A stretch of 64,000 bases of DNA from Chitinophaga dinghuensis (GCF_003259435.1 NZ_QLMA01000002.1:620001-684000), one strand, 5' to 3'. Shown: positions 51,784 through 60,702, counted from the stretch's first letter. The notes: generated from the letters alone by a model not told the origin. A program made the numbers and translations.

Positions 51784-51833
51784 AGAAAGTATAAATTTTT
51801 CTATACAGTGTAACAGTTGTAGGTTAACAGACG

Positions 51834-51861
51834 CCGTCCTGATTCTTCGGGACGGTTTTTT
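51834..51861 (+). terminator. intrinsic terminator of the efflux operon
   Basis: CCGTCC (51834-51839) and GGACGG (51850-51855) with a T-run of six. It lies 50 bases after the stop of the pump gene. Confidence 0.8.
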
Positions 51862-51946
51862 CGTTATATTTGGGTAGAAGAGAGTAATTTTACTTTCATT
51901 AACAAATTTTAACATTTGGAATTGTGGGCAATTGGGCAGCCTTTAT

Positions 51947-51954
51947 TACTTTTG
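51947..51954 (+). promoter_or_regulatory. -7 promoter element upstream of kynU
   Basis: TACTTTTG matches TAnnTTTG exactly, 224 bases before the kynU ATG. ATTG at 51921-51924, 22 bases upstream, is a possible -33 box. If used, the mRNA would have a leader of about 215 nt. Confidence 0.5.
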
Positions 51955-52177
51955 GTGCTTCAGATTGTTTTTCACGTTACTAACCTTGTAAAATCCTAGC
52001 CACGTAACCACGTAATATAGTGATTACCAATGAAAACGTTCTGATTTAAACAGTTATGACTGTTTGCCTGTTTACAGAGATATATATAAATAAGTGTTAG
52101 AATAGCGGACATTTTAACGGGTAAGAGAGATAAGCAGCCATTAAAAGCATTAGCAATTAGGTAAAGATTGGAAGACC
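51955..52177 (+). other. long untranslated leader region before kynU
   Basis: This stretch contains no credible gene. It includes a 7-bp inverted repeat AAACAGT / ACTGTTT (52048-52054 and 52059-52065) with a 4-base loop, a candidate leader hairpin or a regulator site. I see no matches to a known riboswitch. Confidence 0.5.
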
Positions 52178-53446
52178 ATGGAGTACGTAGCATCGTTAGC
52201 GTTTGCTAAAGAGCAGGACCAGAAGGATCCGTTAAGTAGATTCAGAGAGCAGTTTTATTTTCCTCAGCGTAACGGAAAGGATTCAATATATTTATGTGGA
52301 AATTCATTGGGTTTACAGCCTAAAAATGTTAAAGCGGCTATAGATCAGGAGCTTGCAGACTGGCAGCAATGTGCAGTTGAAGGTTACTGGGGGGCAAAAA
52401 ATCCTTGGTTATACTATCAGCAATATTGCAGCAAACCTCTTACCAGTATAATGGGGGCTAGTCAGCAGGAACTAACGGTAATGAATACACTGACTGTGAA
52501 CTTACATTTTATGATGTTAAGTTTTTACAGGCCAACCAAACAGCGGTTTAAAGTGTTAATGGAATCAGGAGCTTTTCCCAGTGACCAATACGCAGTTGAA
52601 ACGCAGGTTAAATTTCATGGATTTGAACCAAAAGACGCGATTATAGAGGTTTCACCCCGACCTGGCGAACAATTAATCAGAACTGAAGATATTTTAGATA
52701 TTATTAACAGGGAAAGTGATAGTTTAGCATTAGTTTTATTTGGTGGAATAAATTATTATACCGGTCAGTTTTTTGACCTTCCGGCAATTACGGCTGCCGC
52801 ACATAAGGCAGGAGCATATGCAGGTTTTGACCTGGCGCACGTAGCAGGAAATATACCGGTATCATTGCACGATTGGAATGTGGACTTCGCCGTATGGTGC
52901 TCCTATAAGTACTTGAATGGTGGTCCCGGCGCTGTAGGCGGCGCATTTGTGCACGAAAGATATGCCGGCAACCGCGGATTCCTCCGCTTAGGTGGCTGGT
53001 GGGGCAACGAAGAGAGCGTACGTTTTAAAATGGAAAAGGGATTTGTGCCGAAGGATACAGCAGAAGGATGGCAGCATAGTACTGCCCAGGTGTTTAACAT
53101 GGTTAGTTTAAAGGCATCCCTGGAATTATTTGAATCAGCCGGTATAAAGGCATTAAGAGAAAAAAGTATAGGAATGACCAACTATTTGGAATTCCTTTTG
53201 AGCCAGATTAAAGGCATAAATTTCGAAATAATTACACCTAATAATTGTAATGAACGTGGCGCACAGTTATCTTTGTTGTTCAAGGATAAAGGTAAAGAGA
53301 TACATCAGCGAATGACAGATGCCGGTATCATCGTTGACTGGAGAGAACCCGGAGTCATCAGGGTTTCGCCGGCTCCAATGTATAACTCTTATCAGGATGT
53401 GTTTCATTTTTATGAAATCATAGCAAATATTGCTTCAAACGCTTAA
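52178..53446 (+). CDS. kynU: kynureninase
   Basis: A 422-residue PLP enzyme. YLCGNSLGLQPKNV is the family N-terminus, followed by VMNTLTVNLHFMMLSFYRP, AGFDLAHVAGN and FAVWCSYKYLNGGPGAVGGAFV, in which the Lys binds PLP. It hydrolyses kynurenine to anthranilate and alanine, or 3-hydroxykynurenine to 3-hydroxyanthranilate, in tryptophan breakdown or de novo NAD synthesis. Other kynurenine genes are not in the window. Its partner 9 bases downstream encodes a 2H phosphoesterase with a Gly-rich repeat domain. Confidence 0.95.
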   Translation: MEYVASLAFAKEQDQKDPLSRFREQFYFPQRNGKDSIYLCGNSLGLQPKNVKAAIDQELADWQQCAVEGYWGAKNPWLYYQQYCSKPLTSIMGASQQELTVMNTLTVNLHFMMLSFYRPTKQRFKVLMESGAFPSDQYAVETQVKFHGFEPKDAIIEVSPRPGEQLIRTEDILDIINRESDSLALVLFGGINYYTGQFFDLPAITAAAHKAGAYAGFDLAHVAGNIPVSLHDWNVDFAVWCSYKYLNGGPGAVGGAFVHERYAGNRGFLRLGGWWGNEESVRFKMEKGFVPKDTAEGWQHSTAQVFNMVSLKASLELFESAGIKALREKSIGMTNYLEFLLSQIKGINFEIITPNNCNERGAQLSLLFKDKGKEIHQRMTDAGIIVDWREPGVIRVSPAPMYNSYQDVFHFYEIIANIASNA

Positions 53447-53455
53447 TTAAGTAAG

Positions 53456-54832
53456 ATGAATTTTGAGAGAAACGAACGCCCCCGCAGGCCCTACTCTTCT
53501 GATACCAACAAAGAGAATGATCCCAATAAGGAGAGGGGCGAATTCAAACCCAACTTAAACAGTGAGCGGGAAGGTGGAAAACCCGACTACAACAGCGGGG
53601 ACCGCGAAGGCCGTCCTAGCTACAATGGAGACCGTGATGGCGGATATCGCCAGCGCGATTACAATCGTGACAGCTATCGCGATGGTGGCGGTGGCTATGA
53701 CCGTGGTAACGGCGGTTACGATCGCAACAACAACTACAACCGTGAAGGTGGTGGTGGCGGCTATGACCGTGGTAACGGCGGCGGCGGCTACAATCGTGAT
53801 CGCGGCGACGGAGGCTACAACCGTGAAGGCAGTGGTGGTGGTTACAACCGCGGTGGCGGTGGTGGCTACGATCGTGGCGAAGGCGGCGGCGGTTACAACC
53901 GTGGCGGCAGCGGCGGTGGATACGATCGCGGCGGCAGCGGTGGTGGTGGTTACAACCGCGGTGGCGGTGGTGGCGGCTACGATCGTGGCGGCAGTGGTGG
54001 TGGTTACAACCGCGGTGGCGGTGGTGGCGGCTACGATCGCGGCGGTGGCGGCGGTGGTTACGATCGCGGCGGCGGTGGTGGTGGTTACAACCGCGGTGGC
54101 GGTGGTGGCGGCTACGATCGCGGCGGTGGCGGCGGTGGTTACAATCGCGGCGGTGGCGGCGGTGGTTACAACCGTGGCGGCGGCGGCGGTGGTTACGATC
54201 GCGGCGGCGGTGGTGGAAACTACAGCCGTGGTGGCGGACGCCCTGGCATGCAGCGCAGAAAATTTGAGCCAAAACCAGATAACAAAATTTACTTTATCGC
54301 CCTGCTGCCAACAGCAGAAGTAGGTAAAGAAATCATAAAAATTAAACAGGAATTTGCTGAACAATACGGCCCAATGTACGCATTGAAAGTGTTGCCTCAC
54401 ATTACCCTGCAAGTACCTTTCACCGCTGATCCTGCACTGGAAAAAGCATTCTGTGATGAACTCACCGAGTTCGCTAAAACACAAGCGCCTTTTGAAGTGT
54501 CCCTCAACGGTTTCGGTACCTTCCCGAACAAACAAAACCGCGTACTCTTCATCAACGTGGAAAAAAGCGAAACCATGTCGGCTATGCACCGTCAACTGAT
54601 CAACTTCCTCCGCAAGGAATTTGGCTTCAGTACTATGCTCGCCCGTACAGGATTCACTCCTCACGTTACCGTGGCCTTCAAAGACCTCGATGATGATCAG
54701 TTCAATAAAGCATGGCCTGAATACGAAAACAAAGAATACCAGGCTAGCTTTAAGGTAAATAACCTGTACTTCCTCCGTCACAACGGCAAATCATGGGAAG
54801 TACTGCAGAAATGCAAACTGGGCGGCGCTTAA
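53456..54832 (+). CDS. 2H phosphoesterase (LigT/2'-5' RNA ligase family) fused to an RGG/GGY repeat domain
   Basis: A 458-residue protein in two parts. Residues 1-270 are Gly, Tyr, Arg, Asn and Asp: an acidic/basic tail, then about nineteen GGY(D/N)R repeats in a poly-Gly background, predicted to be disordered. Residues about 277-458 form a LigT/2H domain with two H-x-T motifs, PHITLQV (about residue 315) and PHVTVAF (about 402). The 2H fold acts on cyclic phosphates and 2'-5' RNA linkages. The RGG-like tail would bind RNA or phase-separate. It is 9 bases after kynU. Confidence 0.8.
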   Translation: MNFERNERPRRPYSSDTNKENDPNKERGEFKPNLNSEREGGKPDYNSGDREGRPSYNGDRDGGYRQRDYNRDSYRDGGGGYDRGNGGYDRNNNYNREGGGGGYDRGNGGGGYNRDRGDGGYNREGSGGGYNRGGGGGYDRGEGGGGYNRGGSGGGYDRGGSGGGGYNRGGGGGGYDRGGSGGGYNRGGGGGGYDRGGGGGGYDRGGGGGGYNRGGGGGGYDRGGGGGGYNRGGGGGGYNRGGGGGGYDRGGGGGNYSRGGGRPGMQRRKFEPKPDNKIYFIALLPTAEVGKEIIKIKQEFAEQYGPMYALKVLPHITLQVPFTADPALEKAFCDELTEFAKTQAPFEVSLNGFGTFPNKQNRVLFINVEKSETMSAMHRQLINFLRKEFGFSTMLARTGFTPHVTVAFKDLDDDQFNKAWPEYENKEYQASFKVNNLYFLRHNGKSWEVLQKCKLGGA

Positions 54833-54858
54833 TAACAGCTCCAGCCTAAACATAAATG

Positions 54859-54890
54859 AAAAGGGTCCGTCTGCAAACGGACCCTTTTTT
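54859..54890 (+). terminator. intrinsic terminator after the 2H phosphoesterase gene
   Basis: Perfect 12-bp stem AAAAGGGTCCGT (54859-54870) with its complement at 54877-54888 and a T-run. It closes the kynU unit. Confidence 0.92.
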
Positions 54891-54969
54891 GCTACAAGCG
54901 CATAACAGTGCAGGATATAAGTTATCTCTGGCAGCTCCACCGGCCGTTACAGCCTGGCCGGCTTCGCCA

Positions 54970-55089
54970 CTAGAGAATATAGCTGAATATTACCATCATT
55001 AGCAACACCCAACCAATTCCCAGAGAAACATAGGTTATGAAGACCGTGCGTTTAATGCTCGCCATCTTACTGGTGAATAATAATAACAT
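54970..55089 (-). CDS. possible small single-helix membrane protein
   Basis: A 39-codon frame with a later Met at 55065, encoding MASIKRTVFITYVSLG followed by IGWVLLMMVIFSYIL, a basic N-terminus and one membrane helix. The pattern is typical of real small membrane proteins, but no ribosome-binding site is convincing, and no homologue can be named. It lies in a gap of 588 bp. Confidence 0.3.
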   Translation of the reverse strand: MLLLFTSKMASIKRTVFITYVSLGIGWVLLMMVIFSYIL

Positions 55090-55181
55090 GCGTTTTTATT
55101 TATAAGACGCGATGTTCATCATATACCCCTATTCAAATGAAAAAAGTAACAGTGAGGATAACTACTCATTCACAAAAAAAG

Positions 55182-55213
55182 AAGCCGGCCGTATAGAGAT
55201 ACGGCCGGCTTTT
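55182..55213. terminator. bidirectional terminator hairpin
   Basis: Perfect 13-bp stem AAGCCGGCCGTAT / ATACGGCCGGCTT (55182-55194 and 55199-55211) with A and T runs on the two sides. No gene is identified just upstream on either strand, so an unrecognised short transcript may end here. Confidence 0.75.
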
Positions 55214-55361
55214 GATTAACCCCTATGAAAACCAACTATTGCTCTTTGGCTATAATTGTACTTTAATGCTTAACTAATTATCAATTTTGCAATTACGGTG
55301 CCATAAAATCCAGATGCATCCCATTTAACAATTCTTTTGAAAGATCTTAACAAAATAAAAA

Positions 55362-55384
55362 TCCCACCGCTACGAACGGTGGGA
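55362..55384 (-). terminator. intrinsic terminator of the BI-1 gene
   Basis: TCCCACCG (55362-55369) and CGGTGGGA (55377-55384), followed on the minus strand by TTTTTATTTT. It lies 37 bases after the stop codon. Confidence 0.88.
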
Positions 55385-55420
55385 CCTCTGTATTTACTGT
55401 AAATAACTTTATACCGACTA

Positions 55421-56158
55421 CTAGCGTCTGTTTAATTTGCTCAACAAGCGAAGGATTTCCAGGTATAACCATACCAAAGTAACCATCAGACCAAAAGCGC
55501 CATACCACTCAAAGTATTTAGGAGCGCCCTGAGCTGCACCTTGCTCAATCATGTCAAAATCAAGAATCAGATTCAACGCCGCAATAGCTACTACTACCAG
55601 GGAAAATCCAATACCTACCATGCCACTGTCATAAATCAAAGGCATTTGTATATGGAATAAACGCAGTACAAACGCTATCAGATAAAATACTGCAATACCT
55701 GCAGTAGCTGTGAAAATAATTGTTTTGAAACGTTCCGTAGCACGGATAATACCTGTACGATACAGTATCAGCATTGCGATGAAAGTACCGAATGTCAGAC
55801 CAACCGCCTGTAATACAATACCGCCGGTCTGTGCATTATATACCGCTGAAATAGCGCCCAGGAATAAACCTTCTGCCAGTGCATATGCCGGAGAAAGATA
55901 TCCTGCCCATTCTTTCTTTGCAATAATTACCAGAGCAAGTATGAAGCCGCCTATCGCTCCTCCAATCATCAATGGGAACGCATTCCCTGTATTACGCATA
56001 AACTGGCCCCATGAGAAGGCTGCTGCTGCCATCAACAACACCAGTAAAAATGACATCTTGTTAACAGTACCACGGATGGTCATGGCCTCTCCCTGCTGAG
56101 CCGCCTGGCCAAACATGCTTTCCTTCAGTACAGGGTTGTTCGATTGAAATAATGCCAT
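55421..56158 (-). CDS. Bax inhibitor-1 (YccA) family membrane protein
   Basis: A 245-residue protein from the Met at 56158 (MALFQSNNPVLKESMFG), with about seven membrane helices. LSPAYALAEGLFLGAISAVYN and NLILDFDMIEQGAAQGAPKYFEWYGAFGLMVTLVWLYLEILRLL (in pieces) are the BI-1/YccA landmarks, including the final Asp-rich motif thought to gate a Ca2+ or proton leak. Nine upstream codons in the frame are unlikely to be used. Confidence 0.88.
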   Translation of the reverse strand: MALFQSNNPVLKESMFGQAAQQGEAMTIRGTVNKMSFLLVLLMAAAAFSWGQFMRNTGNAFPLMIGGAIGGFILALVIIAKKEWAGYLSPAYALAEGLFLGAISAVYNAQTGGIVLQAVGLTFGTFIAMLILYRTGIIRATERFKTIIFTATAGIAVFYLIAFVLRLFHIQMPLIYDSGMVGIGFSLVVVAIAALNLILDFDMIEQGAAQGAPKYFEWYGAFGLMVTLVWLYLEILRLLSKLNRR

Positions 56159-56324
56159 AAAATATAGTTTAAATTTAAATGCCAATTTACTAATTACTCC
56201 TGATACCTACTCTTTATACATATATTTTTTGTAAAAATATTAGCATTTCGAAAGGGAATAACTTCTGGTTATAACCCATAACAAGAAGTAATGATAATCA
56301 CGGTTTTCGGCGGTTATAGTCTAC

Positions 56325-56342
56325 TAACTTTGTGTACTTTTG
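56325..56342 (+). promoter_or_regulatory. two overlapping -7 promoter elements before korA
   Basis: TAACTTTG at 56325-56332 and TACTTTTG at 56335-56342 both match TAnnTTTG. A TTTT at 56304-56307 is 17 bases before the first. They lie about 97-114 bases before the ATG, so the gene may have two start sites. Confidence 0.6.
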
Positions 56343-56438
56343 TAGGCAGGGTCAGGTAAATTCATTTTAGATAGGGATTACTATTTCCCGATTGCCTAAA
56401 TTTACACCCTAATACAGAATACCTAAAAAGAACTATAG

Positions 56439-58289
56439 ATGCCTAATACTTCGATTCAACAGCTGGAGGATGTAGTGATAAAATTTGCAGGCGACAGTGG
56501 TGACGGTATGCAGCTTACAGGTAGTCAGTTTTCCAATAACACTGCCCTGATTGGTAATGACCTGAGCACCTTCCCGGATTTTCCCGCTGAAATCCGCGCC
56601 CCGCAAGGGACCCTGGCAGGTGTGAGTGGTTTCCAGCTCCATTTCTCCTCTAATCGTATATTCACTCCCGGCGATGCCTGCGATGTACTCGTAGCCATGA
56701 ACGCTGCCGCCCTGAAGGCTAACCTGAAAGGACTGAAAAAAGGTGGTATCATCATCGCCAATACGGATGGTTTCGACTCTAAAAACCTCCGCCTGGCCAA
56801 CTATCCGGATGGAATCAATCCCCTGGAAGACGGCTCCCTGGCCGCTTATCAGTTACATACCATGGACGTGACCAAAATGACCCGCGAGGCATTGAAAGAC
56901 ACGACCCTGGGCATGAAAGAGAAAGATCGCGCCAAAAATATGTTCGTTCTCGGTTTCCTTTACTGGTTATACGACCGTAACATGGATAGCACAGAGAACT
57001 TCCTCCGTGATAAATTCGGTAAAAAACAGGATATCCTCGATTCCAACCTGAAAGTACTGCACGCTGGTTACCACTTTGCCGAAACAGTAGAAGCTTTCAG
57101 TACCAGATACCGCGTGGAAAAAGCCCGCATGGAACCAGGTACCTACCGCAGCATTACTGGTAACACCGCCCTCGCTTACGGCCTGGTAGCGGCTTCCCAG
57201 AAATCCGGTCTGCCACTCTTCCTGGGTACTTATCCTATCACGCCGGCTTCAGATATCCTCCATGAACTGAGTAAACTCAAAAACTTCGGCATACGTACCT
57301 TCCAGGCGGAAGACGAAATCGCAGGTATCACTTCTGCTATTGGCGCTTCCTATGGCGGTCATATGGGTATAACCACTACTTCCGGTCCGGGTGTAGCCCT
57401 GAAAGGGGAAGCAATGGGCCTGGCTGTAATGTTGGAAATCCCGTTGCTGATTGTGGATATTCAACGTGGTGGCCCTTCTACCGGATTGCCTACCAAAACA
57501 GAACAATCGGATCTCCTCCAGGCTTACTATGGCCGTAACGGAGAATGCCCGATGCCTGTCATCTCTGCTTCCACGCCAGCAGATTGCTTCGACGCAATTT
57601 TCGAAGCTTTCCGTATCTCCGTGCAGCACATGACGCCGGTTATCTTCCTAAGCGATGGTTATATCGCTAATGGCGCAGAACCTTGGCGCTTCCCTAAAGC
57701 CGCCGACCTGCAGGATATTACCGTGAAATTCAAAACAGGCCTCGCTGAAGGAGAAGAGCAATTCATGCCTTACCAACGCGATGAAAACCTGGTACGCCCT
57801 TGGGCCGTTCCTGGTACCGCAGGACTGGAACATCGTATCGGCGGTCTGGAAAAACAAAATATCACCGGTAATGTGAGCTATGATCCGGAAAACCACCAGG
57901 TTATGGTGAAAATCCGCCAGGAAAAAGTGGATAAAATCGCCGATCATATTCCATTGCAGAAAATTGAAATTGGCCCTGAAAAAGGTAAAGTACTGGTGCT
58001 GGGATGGGGTTCTACCTTCGGCGCCATTAAAAGTGCTGTACTGGAACTGCTGGCAGAAGGTCACGAAGTGGCACATGCACACCTCCGTCATCTCCGTCCG
58101 TTCCCGAAAAATCTGGCCGAAATTCTTAATAGCTACGATAAAGTATTAATTCCGGAAATCAATAATGGTCAACTGATCAAGATCATCCGCGATCAATATC
58201 TTATTGATGCACAAGGATATAACAAAATTATGGGTGTACCTATTACGAAAGGAGAACTGGTTACCAAAATCAGAGAAATGCTCGCATAA
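56439..58289 (+). CDS. korA: 2-oxoacid:acceptor oxidoreductase subunit alpha (gamma-alpha fusion)
   Basis: A 616-residue protein. Residues 1-190 are the gamma domain (FAGDSGDGMQLTGSQFSNNTALIGNDLSTFPDFPAEIRAP, in pieces) and residues about 235-616 the alpha domain (GNTALAYGLVAASQKSGLPLFLGTYPITPASDIL, ITTTSGPGVALKGEAMGLAV). It pairs with a thiamin-binding beta subunit to make CO2 and acyl-CoA from a 2-oxoacid, usually 2-oxoglutarate, with ferredoxin as acceptor. No beta-subunit gene follows; the next gene is unrelated. Confidence 0.92.
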   Translation: MPNTSIQQLEDVVIKFAGDSGDGMQLTGSQFSNNTALIGNDLSTFPDFPAEIRAPQGTLAGVSGFQLHFSSNRIFTPGDACDVLVAMNAAALKANLKGLKKGGIIIANTDGFDSKNLRLANYPDGINPLEDGSLAAYQLHTMDVTKMTREALKDTTLGMKEKDRAKNMFVLGFLYWLYDRNMDSTENFLRDKFGKKQDILDSNLKVLHAGYHFAETVEAFSTRYRVEKARMEPGTYRSITGNTALAYGLVAASQKSGLPLFLGTYPITPASDILHELSKLKNFGIRTFQAEDEIAGITSAIGASYGGHMGITTTSGPGVALKGEAMGLAVMLEIPLLIVDIQRGGPSTGLPTKTEQSDLLQAYYGRNGECPMPVISASTPADCFDAIFEAFRISVQHMTPVIFLSDGYIANGAEPWRFPKAADLQDITVKFKTGLAEGEEQFMPYQRDENLVRPWAVPGTAGLEHRIGGLEKQNITGNVSYDPENHQVMVKIRQEKVDKIADHIPLQKIEIGPEKGKVLVLGWGSTFGAIKSAVLELLAEGHEVAHAHLRHLRPFPKNLAEILNSYDKVLIPEINNGQLIKIIRDQYLIDAQGYNKIMGVPITKGELVTKIREMLA

Positions 58290-58313
58290 GGTAATAACAC
58301 TTTAATATGATTT

Positions 58314-58352
58314 AAGGGGAAAGTAAGCGTATAGCGAACTTTCCCCTTTTTT
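58314..58352 (+). terminator. intrinsic terminator of korA
   Basis: Perfect 11-bp stem AAGGGGAAAGT (58314-58324) with ACTTTCCCCTT (58338-58348) and a T-run. Confidence 0.9.
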
Positions 58353-58446
58353 ATGCCATTAAAACCGGAGATTTTTTTGTACTTTAACAATATGAAGATT
58401 ATTACAGCTACATCTTCACACATTATTAAGTTTCAAGTACATTTTT

Positions 58447-59031
58447 ATGAACAGCCTTTTTCGTGTATTGCTTTGCATATTAGCTGTAGTGTCTTCGCCT
58501 GCCATGGCTCAGACGAATACCTATGAAGTAAGAGTCGCCAACCGTGCCGTAGGAACCATTGAAGCCCGGCAGAAGGTAAATGGCCATGAGAAAATGATCA
58601 GTATTCAGACGCATATTCAGGTGATGTTGTCAAAAGTGAATAGTGTGATCACCACTGAATATTCGCATAACGTCCTTACCCATGCGAAATCCTCCAGGAT
58701 TACAGGGAAAAATGGAGAGGACAAAATGACAACAACACATAAAGAGGGCAATACATATACAATCGTAATGAATGGGGAAAGAAGCGTTTTGGGAAATACA
58801 GAAATCCAACATTGTGTTGGCGACCTGTATTTCAGCGAACCTAAACATGTAACCCGCACGTTCTCTGAAACACTAGGAAAATTCCTCCCCCTGAAGGCGC
58901 TCGGAGGCGGAGAATACGAACTCCAGTTGCCGGAAGGAAAGAAAAATATTTACAAGTATGACAATGGAACTTTGGTGCAGGTTGAAGTAGATCATACTTT
59001 CGGAAAAGCCATTATTGTAAAAAGTAGTTGA
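58447..59031 (+). CDS. secreted DUF6134-like protein
   Basis: A 194-residue protein with a signal peptide (VLLCILAVVSSPAMAQ). The mature part is a beta-rich domain starting TYEVRVANRAVGTIEARQKV, ending with YDNGTLVQVEVDHTFGKAIIVKSS in pieces, the pattern of the DUF6134 family, which is found in Bacteroidota periplasmic proteins. Function unknown. The DUF1801 gene follows after 10 bases. Confidence 0.6.
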   Translation: MNSLFRVLLCILAVVSSPAMAQTNTYEVRVANRAVGTIEARQKVNGHEKMISIQTHIQVMLSKVNSVITTEYSHNVLTHAKSSRITGKNGEDKMTTTHKEGNTYTIVMNGERSVLGNTEIQHCVGDLYFSEPKHVTRTFSETLGKFLPLKALGGGEYELQLPEGKKNIYKYDNGTLVQVEVDHTFGKAIIVKSS

Positions 59032-59041
59032 TCATTAATTT

Positions 59042-59422
59042 ATGACTGCTTCCATACCTGACATCTACAGCACTATTCATATGCTGTTGGATAACTATGT
59101 ACCCCCGCTGACTCCAAGAGCTGAGGGAAGCAATAACCGATACGATATGTATTACCCGCACAGCGTTGAACTCTTCGGAAGAACATATCCGGAACTATAC
59201 TTTGCAGGTGTTGCCGCTTTTGAGAAATATGTCGGACTATATTTCTTCCCAATCTATAGCCATCCTGCTGAATTCACGGAAGTGCCGGAAGGACTGCGAA
59301 AAATGCTGAAAGGTAAATCCTGCTTTCACATTAAATCCGGAGATGAAGCTGTAATGAAGGATATCCGGCTGTTGCTGGATAAGGGTTTTTCATTTTATCA
59401 ATCCAAAGGATTAATTAAGTAA
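59042..59422 (+). CDS. DUF1801 domain protein (YdhG/YjhX-like)
   Basis: A 126-residue cytoplasmic protein with the DUF1801 core YFAGVAAFEKYVGLYFFPIYSHP in pieces (YFAGVAAFEKYVGLYF, PIYSHPAEF) and a Lys/Phe-rich ending CFHIKSGDEAVMKDIRLLL. These small proteins are of unknown function. It lies 10 bases after the gene at 58447, so the two form a short operon. Confidence 0.8.
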   Translation: MTASIPDIYSTIHMLLDNYVPPLTPRAEGSNNRYDMYYPHSVELFGRTYPELYFAGVAAFEKYVGLYFFPIYSHPAEFTEVPEGLRKMLKGKSCFHIKSGDEAVMKDIRLLLDKGFSFYQSKGLIK

Positions 59423-59449
59423 TAATCCCGGCTTGTTTTTCTGTTGTAG

Positions 59450-59489
59450 GGAGATGACAACCGCTCTGGTGGGCCTGGTTGTCATCTCC
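59450..59489. terminator. stem-loop between convergent genes
   Basis: Perfect 13-bp stem GGAGATGACAACC (59450-59462) with its complement at 59477-59489. The T-runs are weak. It lies between the rightward DUF1801 gene and the leftward oxidoreductase gene. Confidence 0.65.
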
Positions 59490-59497
59490 GGAAAAAT

Positions 59498-60691
59498 TTA
59501 ACTGATTGTTTTCTCTATAATTTGTCCTGATACCTTGTCTTTCAGGATCAGTTTTTTCGCGCCAAAATGTGTCATCTCTTCCTTCACGAGATAATACTGA
59601 GCGTCATAATCCTGTTGTGTCTTCACTTTTGAAATGCCCTCCTGACCTCGCCATACTTCCAGTTGTACTGGTTCCCATTGTTTGCTGGAAGCGCTTTTAT
59701 AGGCTGCATCTAAAATAGCATTGACTACATATCCATCGTAGAACGTTTCCCTGGCTGCTTTCCCTGCTTCCATGGCATTAAACATATCTGTAAACATGTG
59801 ATTGTAGCCCAGTTCGTTCAGCTCATCTCCCACAGGGAACAGCCAGCCGCTGTTTGATTCGGCTTTCTCGGCTACATAATCTGCCCCTTTTCCGGTGGTA
59901 AACATGTCAAATCCTGTACGCAGGAAACTATTCAGCCAAATAGTACCTTCCGTTCCCATCACTTCATCCCTCAAATCAAGGCCTCCGCGGAATGTCCAGC
60001 TTACTTCAAACTGCCCGATAGCGCCATTCTCATATTTTACCAGGCCAATGGCATGATCCTCTGCGTCAATGGGCTTTACCTGCGTATCCGCCCAGCACAT
60101 TACTTCCAAAGGTTTGATGTCTTTCCCAATAAAACTACGGGCTATTTCTACACAATGGCAGCCCAGGTCCAGGATACAACCTCCGCCAGCCTGCTCTTTA
60201 TCCCAAAACCATTCGCTATGAGGGCCAGGATGGGTTTCTCTGGACTTGGCCCAGAGTATACGTCCTAATGCCCCATTTTGAACGCTTTCCAGGGCTTTCA
60301 GGAATTTTGGGGTATATACCAGGTCTTCCAGGTATCCGTGGAAAATACCGGCTTTCTCGACCGCTTCCAGCATTCGTTTGGCTTCCGCTGCATTTCTACC
60401 CAAAGGTTTGGTACAGATGACCGCTTTTTTGTGTTTGCAACAGAGTAAAACCGCCGTTTCATGCAGGTTATTAGGTAGGGAAACACATACTACTTCCGTT
60501 TCCGGATGCGCAATGGCGGTTTCCAGGTCTGTCGTCCAATGCGCTACCTGGTAATCTTCGGCAAACTTCCGGGCACTTTCTTCCCGACGGGAATAAATAC
60601 TCACAATTTTGTCCCTGCTTCGCTGGCCCTGCAGCGAGTCTGCATAAAAACGCCCGATAAAGCCCGAGCCCAGCATTGCTATCTTTGCCAT
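59498..60691 (-). CDS. Gfo/Idh/MocA family oxidoreductase
   Basis: A 397-residue protein with an N-terminal Rossmann fold ([20 protein letters not shown], GxGxxG) and the EKP-type motif as [17 protein letters not shown], followed by [20 protein letters not shown] and the C-terminal GFO domain. Members reduce or oxidise sugars, inositol or similar polyols with NAD(P). It lies 11 bases downstream of a NupG-like transporter gene, so a sugar or nucleoside sugar imported by that protein is a likely substrate. Confidence 0.88.
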   Translation of the reverse strand: MAKIAMLGSGFIGRFYADSLQGQRSRDKIVSIYSRREESARKFAEDYQVAHWTTDLETAIAHPETEVVCVSLPNNLHETAVLLCCKHKKAVICTKPLGRNAAEAKRMLEAVEKAGIFHGYLEDLVYTPKFLKALESVQNGALGRILWAKSRETHPGPHSEWFWDKEQAGGGCILDLGCHCVEIARSFIGKDIKPLEVMCWADTQVKPIDAEDHAIGLVKYENGAIGQFEVSWTFRGGLDLRDEVMGTEGTIWLNSFLRTGFDMFTTGKGADYVAEKAESNSGWLFPVGDELNELGYNHMFTDMFNAMEAGKAARETFYDGYVVNAILDAAYKSASSKQWEPVQLEVWRGQEGISKVKTQQDYDAQYYLVKEEMTHFGAKKLILKDKVSGQIIEKTIS

Positions 60692-60702
60692 AGTACAGTT
60701 GA

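Noticed and set aside
53555..54781. Long open frames on the other strand and in other frames across the Gly-rich repeat (53555-54781 minus, 53562-54323 plus, 53616-54272 minus)
   Set aside because: They are shadows of the GC-rich GGY repeats, which contain no stops in any frame. Their products are low-complexity Ala/Val/Thr or His/Arg repeats with no domain; the frame at 53456 ends in a real 2H domain.
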